The notes under the pieces were generated by a model that saw only the letters and a list, made by a program, of their open reading frames with translations, was not told the origin of the DNA and ran no database searches. A DNA stretch of 64,000 nt, taken from positions 434,001 through 498,000 of the forward strand of contig CBDCAU010000008.1 of NCBI GenBank assembly GCA_965214115.1. Reading direction: 5' to 3'. A program made the position numbers and the translations under genes. The stretch's first letter is position 1. Every line of letters begins with the position of its first letter. Below, piece after piece: positions 1 to 9,182 of this stretch. The stretch comes from Owenweeksia sp965214115. GTDB taxonomy: Bacteria > Bacteroidota > Bacteroidia > Flavobacteriales > Schleiferiaceae.

Positions 1-6
1 TCTCAA

Positions 7-14
7 TAATTTTG
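7..14 (+). promoter_or_regulatory. -7 promoter box upstream of the OmpA-like gene
   Basis: TAATTTTG matches the Bacteroidota -7 consensus TAnnTTTG perfectly and lies 22 bases before the ATG. The -33 region is outside the window, so the promoter is not proven. Confidence 0.4.
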
Positions 15-36
15 AAGGTTCAGAATTCCTTCAAAA

Positions 37-1008
37 ATGAGAAAACTCTTTTTATTTATACTGCTGGGCGCGCTGTCGTCCTCCTGCGTCTCCACCCAGA
101 TCCACAAAGAACTCCAAACTAAATACGCCGAGATGGAAGAGGAAAACACCCGCTTGGCGCAGAAAAACGACGCTTGCCAATCCGAACTGGAACGGGCGCA
201 ATCCGCGCTGAGCGCCAATAGAAAAGCGATGGAGCAAATCGCCAAGGACACGGCGGCATCCGGCCAAAAATGCGCGGAATTGCAAAGCAAATACGCCCAA
301 CTGAACGAGCAGTACGAATTCCTATTGGAAAGCAACAACGCGCTGATGGGCAGCACCCAAGCGGAAAACCAAAAGCTGGTGCAAAAGCTGAATGCCTTGC
401 AAACCGAACTTTCCGCCAAGGAAGATTCGCTGGTTTCCGAAACCGAGCGGCTGGATTTTCTCAGCCAAGAATTGCAGAAACGCGAGGCGCGCGTTTACGA
501 ACTGGAATCGCTGATCGCCGAGCAAAAGAAAAAAGTGGAGGAGGTGCGGAGCAAGTTGAAAGAGGCACTTTTCAGCTTCGATGGCCAAGGGCTGACCGTG
601 GAACAGCGCGACGGGAAAGTGTATGTTTCCTTGGAAAACAGTTTGCTTTTCCCCAGTGGGAGCTGGACGTTGGAGCCGCGCGGCCGCCAAGCCGTGAGCC
701 AAGTGGCGGAGGTGCTGGCGCAAAACCCCGACCTGAACGTGACTGTGGAAGGCCACACGGATTCCGACGCTTTCAACGGCAGCACGGCCGTAAAGGACAA
801 CTGGGATCTGTCGGTGATGCGCGCCACTTCCATCGTAAAAGTATTGACGGCCAATGCCGGCGTGAAACCGGAAAAAATAACCGCCGCCGGAAGGAGCGAA
901 TACATTCCCATCGCCACCAACGAAACGGCGGAAGGCAAGGCGGAGAACCGCCGCACGGAAATCATCATCACGCCGAACTTGGACGCGGTGCGGAAGGTGC
1001 TGGAGTAA
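37..1008 (+). CDS. OmpA family outer-membrane lipoprotein with coiled coil
   Basis: Probable cell-envelope protein that links the outer membrane to peptidoglycan. The 323-residue product starts with a lipoprotein signal (hydrophobic stretch, then SSSCVST, lipobox Cys near residue 17). A long, highly charged coiled coil rich in E, K, Q and A covers about residues 25-180. The C-terminal third is an OmpA domain containing VEGHTDSD and ending in AENRRTEIII, the usual peptidoglycan-contact signature. The ATG at 37 places the signal peptide correctly. The gene converges with the T9SS gene at 1041. Family assignment is firm; the physiological role (stabilising the envelope) is inferred from the family. 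Confidence 0.9.
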   Translation: MRKLFLFILLGALSSSCVSTQIHKELQTKYAEMEEENTRLAQKNDACQSELERAQSALSANRKAMEQIAKDTAASGQKCAELQSKYAQLNEQYEFLLESNNALMGSTQAENQKLVQKLNALQTELSAKEDSLVSETERLDFLSQELQKREARVYELESLIAEQKKKVEEVRSKLKEALFSFDGQGLTVEQRDGKVYVSLENSLLFPSGSWTLEPRGRQAVSQVAEVLAQNPDLNVTVEGHTDSDAFNGSTAVKDNWDLSVMRATSIVKVLTANAGVKPEKITAAGRSEYIPIATNETAEGKAENRRTEIIITPNLDAVRKVLE

Positions 1009-1040
1009 TTTCCACGGTAGAAATTCTCAAGGATGAAAGG

Positions 1041-3143
1041 CTACTGCTTCACCAATCGACGGTGAAAGATTTGATTTTGATGGGAAATTTCCAAGAAATA
1101 AATGCCATTGGCCAAGCCTTTTAAATCCATCGTTTGCGAGTTTTCCAAAATGTGGCGGGCCAGTCGGTTTCCTGCAAAATCAAAAAGAGTCAACTGGATT
1201 TCCGAGAAATTTTCGGGAAAGGAAATCTGCACTTTTCCGGTGGTGGGATTGGGAAATAGCTGGAAGTGATTTTCCAAAAATTCTTCCGTTGAAACCGAGG
1301 CAACGGTTACGCATTGGGATGTGTCGGCGCAAAAACCATTATCGATGATGACCGCAAAATTGCCGTTGTAAGCCGCGCTAAACACTTGCTGGGTGTCGCC
1401 GGGCAGTATTTTGTAATTCTGAAAACAGTCCACCCATTGATAAGATTTGGCGCTATTTTGATTGGCAGTCAAGGGCTTGCCCAATTTAAAAACCGTGGTG
1501 TCCAATGGGTGGACGGTCAGGTCTAAATTGACGATGGTGTCGCAGCCGTCATTTTCAAAATCTTTGATGGAATAACGGCCGCTTTTGGTGAGCGTATCTC
1601 CATTAATCAGAAGTTGATTGCAGGCCACAAATTGACTATCCAAATGGGTAACGCATTGAGAAAATTTGTGAAGAAAAGCGTTGCCACTGCCCCAACTGTT
1701 GAAAGTGGTGTCGAGGGAGGTCAGCAAAGAAGAGGCGGTGGAGTCAAAGTCAAAATCCAAAGTGCCGCTGAAAGTTCCGGTGGAATAAATAGCCGTACCC
1801 TCCAAGCCAAAGCTGAAGTAATTTACATAGCTGTAGCCGGACGTGGGCGATTCGAAGATGCGGTGCCAGCGCTTTTGCCCGGTGGAGTCGATTTTTAAAA
1901 AGACCAGCCCGTTGGTTTCGCTCACCGTTTCGGTGATGTTTGGGTCTGGATTGATATCCGCCATATAATCTAAGCGTGGGGCAAAATAGAGGTTTCCGCA
2001 ATCGTCGGTGGCCATCGGCCCAGCGGCTTCAAGAGGGGAGGGGCCACCTAATTTACTTGCCATCAAAGTGTTTCCCGTTGAATCCAATCTTGCTAAAAAA
2101 ACATCAAAATCAAAGAAACCACCAGAAGAGGAATTAACAAGCTGCGCAGAACTGCCATTGGGCAAAGTTCCCATATTCAAAATGCCTTCAAAAGCACCGC
2201 TCACCCATATTTTACCGCCAGGCGCTACCGCCAAGGAATTGGCAATTACCTCATCAGCAGAGTTTAAATCTTTCACCCATTCAAAATTTCCATTGGGATC
2301 AAGTTTGAGGACGTACCCGTTTTGATGCCAACGAGTGGAAGAGAGGTTATGGGATTTGCTGGTATCGGGATCAAAGTCGGCATTGTGGCTGTAAGACCCA
2401 GCCATATAAATGTTTTCGTTTGGATCGAGGGCCAGCTCATAACAACCATCGTCAGATACTCCGCCTACGTTCTTCACCCAAACCAAATTTCCCGCATTGC
2501 TCAATTTCATTACAAAAGCATCTTCCAAACCATTGGAAAAAAAGTAGTTGGTGTTGGCGGGAGGGCCAAAAACCGCCGCATTGGCAAAAGTGCCGGATAC
2601 AATGATTTCCCCGTTTTTTTTGACCCAAAGGCCGATTCCCGCGTCTTCACGGTTTCCGCCAAAACTCTTGGCCCACATCAAATGGCCCGCAGGGTTCAAC
2701 TTCATAACAAAAGCATCGTGAAAGGACAAAAGGAAAGAGGACAGTTTGAGCGAGTCCGGACCGGGGTCAAAATCGACCTCGCGGGTAAATTGCCCCGTCA
2801 CATAAATATTGCCGAGCGTATCCGTCTTCACCGCGTAGGCCGCGTCCGAGTAGCCGGCACCAATGGAAATGGCCCATTGGAAATTACCGGACGAATCCAG
2901 TTTGCTCACAAAAATATCCCCGTCGCCGTTGGAGGTAAGGTTGTAGGTTGCCGAGCTGGGGTCAAAATCTGCCGTGTCAAAGAAAGTGCCCACGGCAATG
3001 ATGTTTTTATCGCCGTCCAAGGCAATGTCGTAGCTGGAAACGCTCGAAAAACTTTCCAGCGGTTTGACCCAATCAAAAGTGGTTTGCTGGCCATTGACCA
3101 ACCAAGAAAAAGAGACAACCAAAAACAAGAGAAACCAGCGCAT
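1041..3143 (-). CDS. T9SS-secreted SBBP/beta-propeller repeat protein
   Basis: Secreted protein of unknown function. An internal ATG at 3143 gives a clean signal peptide (MRWFLLFLVVSFSWLVNGQ), so it is preferred to the longer frame from 3176. About seven repeats of the type 'GNIYVTGQF...DFDPG' with 'W..S.GG' motifs follow, as in SBBP/beta-propeller proteins that often carry phrases such as DANGN and KLDSSGN. The last 75 residues are a type A T9SS sorting domain (LFPNPTTGKVQISFP ... GIYFLEI ... RRLVKQ). Substrate and partners cannot be read from the sequence. It lies downstream of the fasciclin gene on the same strand but behind a strong terminator, so it is probably a separate unit. Confidence 0.85.
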   Translation of the reverse strand: MRWFLLFLVVSFSWLVNGQQTTFDWVKPLESFSSVSSYDIALDGDKNIIAVGTFFDTADFDPSSATYNLTSNGDGDIFVSKLDSSGNFQWAISIGAGYSDAAYAVKTDTLGNIYVTGQFTREVDFDPGPDSLKLSSFLLSFHDAFVMKLNPAGHLMWAKSFGGNREDAGIGLWVKKNGEIIVSGTFANAAVFGPPANTNYFFSNGLEDAFVMKLSNAGNLVWVKNVGGVSDDGCYELALDPNENIYMAGSYSHNADFDPDTSKSHNLSSTRWHQNGYVLKLDPNGNFEWVKDLNSADEVIANSLAVAPGGKIWVSGAFEGILNMGTLPNGSSAQLVNSSSGGFFDFDVFLARLDSTGNTLMASKLGGPSPLEAAGPMATDDCGNLYFAPRLDYMADINPDPNITETVSETNGLVFLKIDSTGQKRWHRIFESPTSGYSYVNYFSFGLEGTAIYSTGTFSGTLDFDFDSTASSLLTSLDTTFNSWGSGNAFLHKFSQCVTHLDSQFVACNQLLINGDTLTKSGRYSIKDFENDGCDTIVNLDLTVHPLDTTVFKLGKPLTANQNSAKSYQWVDCFQNYKILPGDTQQVFSAAYNGNFAVIIDNGFCADTSQCVTVASVSTEEFLENHFQLFPNPTTGKVQISFPENFSEIQLTLFDFAGNRLARHILENSQTMDLKGLANGIYFLEISHQNQIFHRRLVKQ

Positions 3144-3257
3144 AGTGGTACTTTTTATAAAAATCGAGAAGCGCATAGTACCTAAAAAAATCGGGAAATC
3201 CTAATTCTCCCACTTTGGTGAGAATTTTTGGTGAAGATAGACGGCGGCCAAATCCAC

Positions 3258-3283
3258 AAAAAAACCCCCCGAGAAGCGGGGGG
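3258..3283 (-). terminator. Rho-independent terminator of the fasciclin gene
   Basis: On the minus strand CCCCCCG and CGGGGGG (3277-3283 and 3265-3271) pair around the five-base loop CTTCT and are followed by seven T (A-run at 3258-3264). It lies just downstream of the fasciclin stop at 3320. Confidence 0.85.
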
Positions 3284-3319
3284 CAAATCCAAATAAAAAT
3301 CCAAAAAGAAAAGAGAGAG

Positions 3320-4474
3320 TTAGTTTATCTCGGACAGGGTATATACCGAGCCGTTGGCGTTTTGCGAAGAGTTGCCTTGCAGGATAAATTCGTTCCCATC
3401 GGAATCGCGCAGCGTGGTGGAGCTGGACGAAGTAGAAGTGACTTCGTATTCCACGCCCGCCTCGCTGGTGACGGTTTGTCCGCTGGCCATTTTTTCAAAA
3501 TCCGCGTCACCGTCAAAGATGAAATGGTTCATAATCTCCGTGTTGTCCTCGGCCTCGAACTCGGCCAAGATGTCGGCCATCGTCACGGTGTTCAATTTCA
3601 AGATTTCGTCCAAGGTGATTTTGGAAATCAAGTCCGCCTTGGAAGAAGCGTTCAGCGCGGCCATCAAGCTGCTCTGGGAGCTGGCGTCAAACAAATTGTC
3701 CAAATCTTCCTCGTCAATGACGTTTTTTAGATAGATGTTCAGGCTGCTCGTCATATTGGCGTCGTTGGCCAGCATCACGGTGCTTTCTTCGTTGCGGTCG
3801 CGCAGGCGGTTGGCCACGCTGGCGTCGGCATCGGCCATTATGTCTACGAAGAGTTTCAAGTCATTGTCTTGTTCGCCGTCTTCCACTTCGTCAAAGTTGG
3901 TCTGGGCTTCCAGCGCGCCGTCTATTTCTATCACGGTGCCGTTGCCCGTGCGGATGCCGCTGCCCACGGTGGCCGCGCCGTTTTCGTCGTTGCCGTTCAG
4001 TGCCAGGCGGCTGTCGCTTTGGTTTTTCACATTTACCGTCAGGCGCGCTTTGTTGTCGTTTTCCGCCAAGGTTTCCTCGTTGCCATTGTCAAATTGTTCG
4101 ATGTCGAAATTGCCGTTCACGGCGTGGTACAGCACCAAGTCGGCAAAGGCATCGTTGCCCATCTTCGATTTCAGTTCCGTTACCGAGCTTACGTTGGCTT
4201 CCGCGAAAAGCTCGTCCCAAGCCGCGTTGTTGGCGGCGAAGAGCGTGATGTTAGAACTGGCATCCGCGAAAAAATCGGACTGGTCGCTTTCTTCCACCGC
4301 CTCGTTCATCGTGCTGAAGCGGGATTCGCTTTCCAAAGTACTTTTCACGGTGGTTTTCTGGGCAGGGTCGTCGTCTGGGTCTGTGTCGGAGGTGTTGTCT
4401 TTTTCGCAGGCGCTTAATGCAATTAAGCCGCTTACCGTAAAAACGTGTAAAGAATTCTTTACAAAAGATTTCAT
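3320..4474 (-). CDS. Fasciclin-domain lipoprotein
   Basis: Probable surface or periplasmic adhesion-type lipoprotein. The ATG at 4474 gives MKSFVKNSLHVFTVSGLIALSAC, a lipoprotein signal with the lipobox Cys followed by EKDN and an acidic spacer; the longer frame to 4519 would bury the signal. Two fasciclin (FAS1) units are recognisable: the first about residues 50-185 (ITLFAANNAAWDEL), the second about 210-330 (VTMADILAEF, IMNHFIFDG). The tail is rich in S, T and N. The product is very acidic. A -7-like box at 4517-4524 and a terminator at 3258 frame it as a single-gene unit. The family is clear; the ligand is unknown. Confidence 0.85.
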   Translation of the reverse strand: MKSFVKNSLHVFTVSGLIALSACEKDNTSDTDPDDDPAQKTTVKSTLESESRFSTMNEAVEESDQSDFFADASSNITLFAANNAAWDELFAEANVSSVTELKSKMGNDAFADLVLYHAVNGNFDIEQFDNGNEETLAENDNKARLTVNVKNQSDSRLALNGNDENGAATVGSGIRTGNGTVIEIDGALEAQTNFDEVEDGEQDNDLKLFVDIMADADASVANRLRDRNEESTVMLANDANMTSSLNIYLKNVIDEEDLDNLFDASSQSSLMAALNASSKADLISKITLDEILKLNTVTMADILAEFEAEDNTEIMNHFIFDGDADFEKMASGQTVTSEAGVEYEVTSTSSSSTTLRDSDGNEFILQGNSSQNANGSVYTLSEIN

Positions 4475-4516
4475 AAACTTGAGTTTTAGAGTTACTGTTA
4501 GAGAAAATTCTCTGGG

Positions 4517-4524
4517 CAAACTTA
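4517..4524 (-). promoter_or_regulatory. -7 promoter box of the fasciclin gene
   Basis: On the minus strand TAAGTTTG is a perfect TAnnTTTG match, 42 bases upstream of the chosen ATG at 4474 and inside the longer alternative reading frame. This supports the shorter start. No clear -33 TTG was found at the right spacing. Confidence 0.45.
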
Positions 4525-4757
4525 CGGTAAATATTTTATAAAGGATTGATTGTTAAATAATTAGCTATAATAAATAGCGTTAGTGGAATTTTTTAAATCC
4601 TGAAAATCAGTTGCTTTTGATTATCAGGAAATTCTTAAAAAAAATTTGGAGAGGGTGGGTTTGGATTAGAAATCGGGGCGAACGTTTGATTTGGACCACG
4701 GTTCTACTTTTCTACAAAGAATACGCGGCCGGTTCTTTTCGCAGATTTTGACTAAAA

Positions 4758-6098
4758 TTGCGCGCTAAACCAGCGGCCCGCCCGTTAATCCCCACAAAAA
4801 ATCCCTTGAGCGAAAACCTGCGCCAGCACATTTATTTTTGGAGCCTTATCTATTTGGCCATCAGCCTGCCGGGCCAGTTTCTATGGTTTCCGCCCACGCT
4901 CGGTATTTTGGGGTTGGGATTGGCGTGGCTGCTTTCCTTCCGTTGGAAAGAAAAATGGCGGCGGCTGACATCCAACCGCCCGCTACACCTCATCTTGTTG
5001 CTTTTTGGAATTTCCTTGGCGGGAATGATTTACACCCAGAATCCCGCGGAGGGCTGGAAAGACATCACCGTAAAAATGGCGCTTTTTGCGTTCCCCATTG
5101 CGCTGGCCAGCGTGCCGAAAATACCGGAAAACCAAAAGGAAAAAATCCTGCAGACCTTTGTCTACGCCACTTCGGCGGCCGCGCTTTTTTTATTGGTTTC
5201 CGCTTACTTTTATTTTCAAAACAATGGCGAAAACGTGGCGCTGACCCACCGTGAATTGTTGCATTTCAAACGTGTGCCGGTTCATTATTTTGCGTTGTAT
5301 GCTGCTTTTTCAGTGTTTGTTTTTCTGGAAAAAATCATCAACGGAAAAAACAAAAATTTGGGGCTGAATATTTTGAACGCCCTTTGTATTGTCCTCTTAA
5401 TCAACGTGGTATTGAAAACTGGGGTGCGTATTCAGATGCTGGCGTTCCCCGTGGCGCTTTTGGTTTTCCTGTTTTTGAAAATCCCGAAGAAGAAAATGGC
5501 GCTGGGGGTATTCGCGGCGGCGGCGGCGGCATTTTTGCTTTTGGCATTGCTCACGCCCACGCTGCGCTCTCGGTTTACGGACACCTTCAACGAAGTGCGG
5601 GCACTGCGCGGCGAGATGGATAAATATCAGACCAACCACCGCGTGTATTTGTGGAAGGACGGCTGGCGGGTCATTCGCGAAAATTTTTGGATAGGCACGG
5701 GCACGGGCAGCGCCAATGATTTTTTATATCAAAAAATCAGCGAAAAAGAAATTGAATTTTGGAAAGGAAACCAACCCTATTTGCTCTCCGATAAAAAGTA
5801 CAATTACCACAACGAGTTTTTGCAGCATTGGGCCTCGGTAGGAATCTTGGGATTTTTGATTTTGCTGGCCGTTTTCGGTTATGGGATTTATCTCGCTTGG
5901 CATCGCAAAGATGCGGTAGCCGTGGCTTTTCTGCTACTTTGCGCCGTGGCTTTCCTTACGGAATCGATGCTGGAACGGCAGGCTGGGAATTTGTTTTTCG
6001 GGTTTTTCTATGCTTTTTTGATAGTCAATTCAAGAGCGAAAAACCAACCTGTTTTCAGAAAGAAAAAGCACCCCGATTTGATGAAAGAAATGGCCTAA
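4758..6098 (+). CDS. O-antigen ligase/polymerase-like membrane protein
   Basis: Multi-pass inner-membrane protein of the O-antigen ligase (Wzy/WaaL) superfamily, which joins or extends surface polysaccharide. About ten to twelve hydrophobic segments are visible. Near residue 295 is the large periplasmic loop: NHRVYLWKDGWRVIRENFW, then GTGTGSANDF and YNYHNEFLQHWASVGILG; the H-N-E-F-L-Q pattern is the family hallmark. The start is uncertain because no ATG is available: TTG at 4758 or TTG at 4806 (SENLRQHIYFW). The TTG at 4758 sits inside TAAAATTG, which resembles a -7 box, so 4806 may be the real start. There are no neighbouring glycosyltransferases, so the glycan involved is unknown. Confidence 0.8.
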   Translation: MRAKPAARPLIPTKNPLSENLRQHIYFWSLIYLAISLPGQFLWFPPTLGILGLGLAWLLSFRWKEKWRRLTSNRPLHLILLLFGISLAGMIYTQNPAEGWKDITVKMALFAFPIALASVPKIPENQKEKILQTFVYATSAAALFLLVSAYFYFQNNGENVALTHRELLHFKRVPVHYFALYAAFSVFVFLEKIINGKNKNLGLNILNALCIVLLINVVLKTGVRIQMLAFPVALLVFLFLKIPKKKMALGVFAAAAAAFLLLALLTPTLRSRFTDTFNEVRALRGEMDKYQTNHRVYLWKDGWRVIRENFWIGTGTGSANDFLYQKISEKEIEFWKGNQPYLLSDKKYNYHNEFLQHWASVGILGFLILLAVFGYGIYLAWHRKDAVAVAFLLLCAVAFLTESMLERQAGNLFFGFFYAFLIVNSRAKNQPVFRKKKHPDLMKEMA

Positions 6099-6112
6099 AG
6101 CCATTGCATTTT

Positions 6113-8671
6113 TTAGCGATTTCTTCTTGAAACTTTAGCTCGCAATGTTTCGCGGTTGATAATCAGGATATCGATATTGACGGGGAAGCCACCTTGGTCG
6201 GTTTCCATCATCCCAAAGCCTGAATAGCGGTTCGGCCCTACGCGGCGCATCTCCTCCCCGGCAAAGGCCACATCGTTAAAATTGCCGCCCCAGGCCATTG
6301 ATACGGGATCGGAATCCACCCGCACAAATAAACCGTCCAACCTTTGATCCATCACCTGCATTTCCGCCGTTTGCACGGCCGTCCGTTGCGGATCTTGCCC
6401 AGGCACGTCAATCAAAACGTAGCTGCTCCCGCCCTCCATCGCGAGGTTATCTCCCGCTTGGAGTTCCTCTTCGATTTCCGCACCGATAAAAAGAGTTTCA
6501 TCAAAATCGTTCGCTGCCGAATGCCCCCCATCCACCGAAATATGCGGCGCGATAATCAAGGAAACGATGCTCATCAATTTGATCAAAATATTCATCGATG
6601 GGCCGGAAGTATCTTTGAAAGGATCGCCCACGGTGTCGCCGGTAACGGACGCTTTGTGTGGCTCACTGCCTTTATATTCCATTTTGCCGTCGATTTCCAC
6701 GCCTTTTTCAAAAGATTTTTTGGCGTTGTCCCACGCGCCGCCGGCGTTGTTTTGGAACATTCCCATCAAAACGCCGGAAACAGTTACACCAGCTAACAAA
6801 CCACCCAAAATCTCGGCGGAGGAAACGGTGTCGAAAACGCCTTTAAAACCAAATCCCACCAAAATGGGGACGAGCAAGGCGATGAGGCCCGGCAGCACCA
6901 TTTCGCGGATGGAAGCTTGGGTGGAGATTTCTACGCACTTTTGATATTCGGGGCGGGTCTTGCCTTCCATAATGCCGGGGAGTTCCTTGAACTGGCGGCG
7001 CACTTCGCGCACCATCGCCATTGCGGCGCGGCCCACGGCGGCTATCGCCAACGAACTGAAAATGAAGGGAATCATCGCGCCGATGAAAAGCGCGGAAAGC
7101 ACGGGGGCTTTGTAAATGTCGATGGTGTCGATGCCCGCGATGCCGACGTAAGCGGCGAAAAGCGCGAGTGCGGTAAGTGCTGCGGAAGCGATGGCGAAGC
7201 CTTTTCCGGCGGCGGCGGTGGTGTTGCCCACAGCGTCCAAATTATCGGTGCGTTCGCGTACTTCGTCGGGCAGGCCGCTCATTTCCGCGATGCCGCCGGC
7301 ATTGTCGGCGATGGGGCCGAAAGCGTCAATCGCCAACTGCATCGCGGTGGTGGCCATCATTCCGGCGGCGGCAATCGCCACGCCGTACAATCCGGCGCAA
7401 GCCCACGAACCGATGATGCCGCCCGCCAATACCAAAATCGGCAAAACGGTAGATTCCATCCCCACGGAAAGACCGCCAATGATGTTGGTGGCGTGGCCGG
7501 TGGAGGATTGTTTTACGATGGAATTCACGGGGCGCCGGCCCATCGCGGTGTAATATTCAGTAATGATGCTCATCAGCGCGCCGACAATCAAGCCAATCAA
7601 AACGGCGAAAAACACGCCCTGCGCGGTGAACGGGTCGCTGCCGCCCCTCGACAAGATGAGTTCCCCTTCCGGCAACATCCATAGTATCAAAGGATAAGAA
7701 ACGATGACCGTCAAAATAATGGAACTCCAGTTGCCGAAGTTGAGCGCGCCCTGCACGGAACTGTTTTCATTTTTTACCCGTACAAAATAGGTGCTGATGA
7801 TGGAAAAAATCAGTCCCAAACCGGCGATGACCAGCGGGAGGAGAATCGGCGCGATGCCCCCGAAATTGTCGTCGGACACGATTTCGCGGCCGAGAACCAT
7901 CGTGGCCAAAATCGTAGCCACGTACGAACCAAAAAGGTCGGCGCCCATTCCGGCCACGTCGCCCACGTTGTCGCCCACGTTGTCGGCGATGGTGGCGGGG
8001 TTGCGGGGATCGTCCTCGGGAATGCCGGCTTCCACTTTGCCCACCAAATCCGCGCCCACGTCGGCCGCTTTGGTATAGATGCCGCCGCCCACGCGTGCAA
8101 ACAGCGCGATGGATTCCGCGCCCAGCGAAAAGCCCGCCAGCACCTCGAGGGCGGTTTCCATTTCGAGGCCGTTCACGTTGCCCGTGGCGCCCACATACAT
8201 ATTATAAAAGAGGATGAACAGCGAGCCCATCCCCAGCACGGCCAGTCCCGCTACGCCGAGGCCCATCACGGAGCCGCCAGTAAAAGAAACTTTAAATGCT
8301 TTGCTCAGCGAGGTGCGCGCGGCCTGCGTGGTGCGCACATTGGCCTTGGTGGCGATGTTCATCCCAATCCATCCCGCTACAGCGGAAAACACCGCGCCCA
8401 CGATAAACGAAAGGGCGATGACGGGGCTGGAAGTTTCCACCAAAGTGCCGCTCCACGCCAGCAATGCCGCGGCAATCACCGCGAAAATGGCCAGCACTTT
8501 CCACTCGGCTTTCAGGAAGGCCATCGCGCCCTCGGCGATGTAGCCGGCCAGCTCTTTCATATTTTTTTCGCCCGCATCTTGCTTTACCACCCAGCGGGAT
8601 TTGATGAACATTACGATGAGACCCACAATCCCCAGCACGGGCACGGCGTAGAGCAACCAGTTGTTTTCCAT
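6113..8671 (-). CDS. hppA: Membrane-bound ion-pumping pyrophosphatase, K+-dependent type
   Basis: Hydrolyses pyrophosphate and pumps H+ and/or Na+ across the inner membrane. Sixteen or so hydrophobic segments; the substrate-site signatures DVGADLVGKVE (near residue 205), DDPRNPATIADNVGDNVGD and DTVGDPFKDTSGPS are all intact. The subtype motif reads GNTTAAAGKG: A and G at the two diagnostic positions match the K+-dependent class rather than the K+-independent K...T class. Na+ versus H+ specificity was not resolved. The family usually ends just after the last helix; here about 140 extra hydrophilic residues follow (from about residue 710), probably periplasmic by the known topology. The gene ends 15 bases from the convergent ligase gene. 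Confidence 0.95.
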   Translation of the reverse strand: MENNWLLYAVPVLGIVGLIVMFIKSRWVVKQDAGEKNMKELAGYIAEGAMAFLKAEWKVLAIFAVIAAALLAWSGTLVETSSPVIALSFIVGAVFSAVAGWIGMNIATKANVRTTQAARTSLSKAFKVSFTGGSVMGLGVAGLAVLGMGSLFILFYNMYVGATGNVNGLEMETALEVLAGFSLGAESIALFARVGGGIYTKAADVGADLVGKVEAGIPEDDPRNPATIADNVGDNVGDVAGMGADLFGSYVATILATMVLGREIVSDDNFGGIAPILLPLVIAGLGLIFSIISTYFVRVKNENSSVQGALNFGNWSSIILTVIVSYPLILWMLPEGELILSRGGSDPFTAQGVFFAVLIGLIVGALMSIITEYYTAMGRRPVNSIVKQSSTGHATNIIGGLSVGMESTVLPILVLAGGIIGSWACAGLYGVAIAAAGMMATTAMQLAIDAFGPIADNAGGIAEMSGLPDEVRERTDNLDAVGNTTAAAGKGFAIASAALTALALFAAYVGIAGIDTIDIYKAPVLSALFIGAMIPFIFSSLAIAAVGRAAMAMVREVRRQFKELPGIMEGKTRPEYQKCVEISTQASIREMVLPGLIALLVPILVGFGFKGVFDTVSSAEILGGLLAGVTVSGVLMGMFQNNAGGAWDNAKKSFEKGVEIDGKMEYKGSEPHKASVTGDTVGDPFKDTSGPSMNILIKLMSIVSLIIAPHISVDGGHSAANDFDETLFIGAEIEEELQAGDNLAMEGGSSYVLIDVPGQDPQRTAVQTAEMQVMDQRLDGLFVRVDSDPVSMAWGGNFNDVAFAGEEMRRVGPNRYSGFGMMETDQGGFPVNIDILIINRETLRAKVSRRNR

Positions 8672-8745
8672 TGTTTTAAGATGCTTGTATTTACTAAAAA
8701 TGCCCGCACGACGGCAGGCTTTGGACGGTTATTTTTTGAGGGGGG

Positions 8746-8753
8746 CAAAAGTA
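8746..8753 (-). promoter_or_regulatory. -7 promoter box upstream of hppA
   Basis: Minus strand TACTTTTG matches TAnnTTTG perfectly, 75 bases upstream of the hppA ATG. No matching -33 element is evident. Confidence 0.4.
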
Positions 8754-8832
8754 AGGGAAAAGGGGATTGGTTGGGAGGGTTTTTGACAACGAATGAAAAC
8801 GGGCGATGAATGCAGTAGCGAAGGGATGTGGC

Positions 8833-8906
8833 TCAGAATTGAACCGTCGCTTTAGCGCGGTTATTAAGTTTTGCAAGGACGCATTTGACTTTAGCCGAAA
8901 TCGCGG
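8833..8906. repeat. Dispersed palindromic repeat, CAGAATTG/TTTAGCCGAAA family
   Basis: TCAGAATTGAACCGTCGC, then TTTAGCGCGG and GACTTTAGCCGAAATC, are shared with the two copies between etfB and etfA (17114-17272 and 17331-17421). It lies in the noncoding stretch between hppA and the lipoprotein gene at 9183. Confidence 0.7.
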
Positions 8907-8937
8907 ACTACTAAGAATAATGAGGCCTAAAATTTTA

Positions 8938-8977
8938 AGCCCCGCCGAAAAACCAATTTCGGCGGGGCTAATTTTTT
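8938..8977. terminator. Strong hairpin with T-tract
   Basis: A 13-bp perfect stem (8938-8950 with 8957-8969, core GCCCCGCCGAAA) closes the loop AACCAA. TTTTTT follows on the plus strand; on the minus strand TTAAAATTTT follows. It lies downstream of the minus-strand lipoprotein gene at 9183 and probably ends that transcript; it may act in both directions. The rest of 8754-9182 shows no gene. Confidence 0.65.
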
Positions 8978-9182
8978 GATGAGTTTTTCGCTGGGATTTT
9001 TATCCGCGGGAGTCAAATAAAATTTTCATTGTCTTTGTTTTTTTTAAGTGATTTTAATCACATCCAAATTGTTGCCAAAGTTAAATGTTCCGGCGACAAC
9101 TTCGCTTTTTTGGCAAAATTCTTTTTAATAAAAAGAACTGCCGTAAGTGGGATGCGATTATTTTAACCAAAACTTCTCATAA

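Noticed and set aside
2322..3185. 287-codon plus-strand frame opposite the T9SS gene
   Set aside because: It is the antisense of a gene with a signal peptide and sorting domain.
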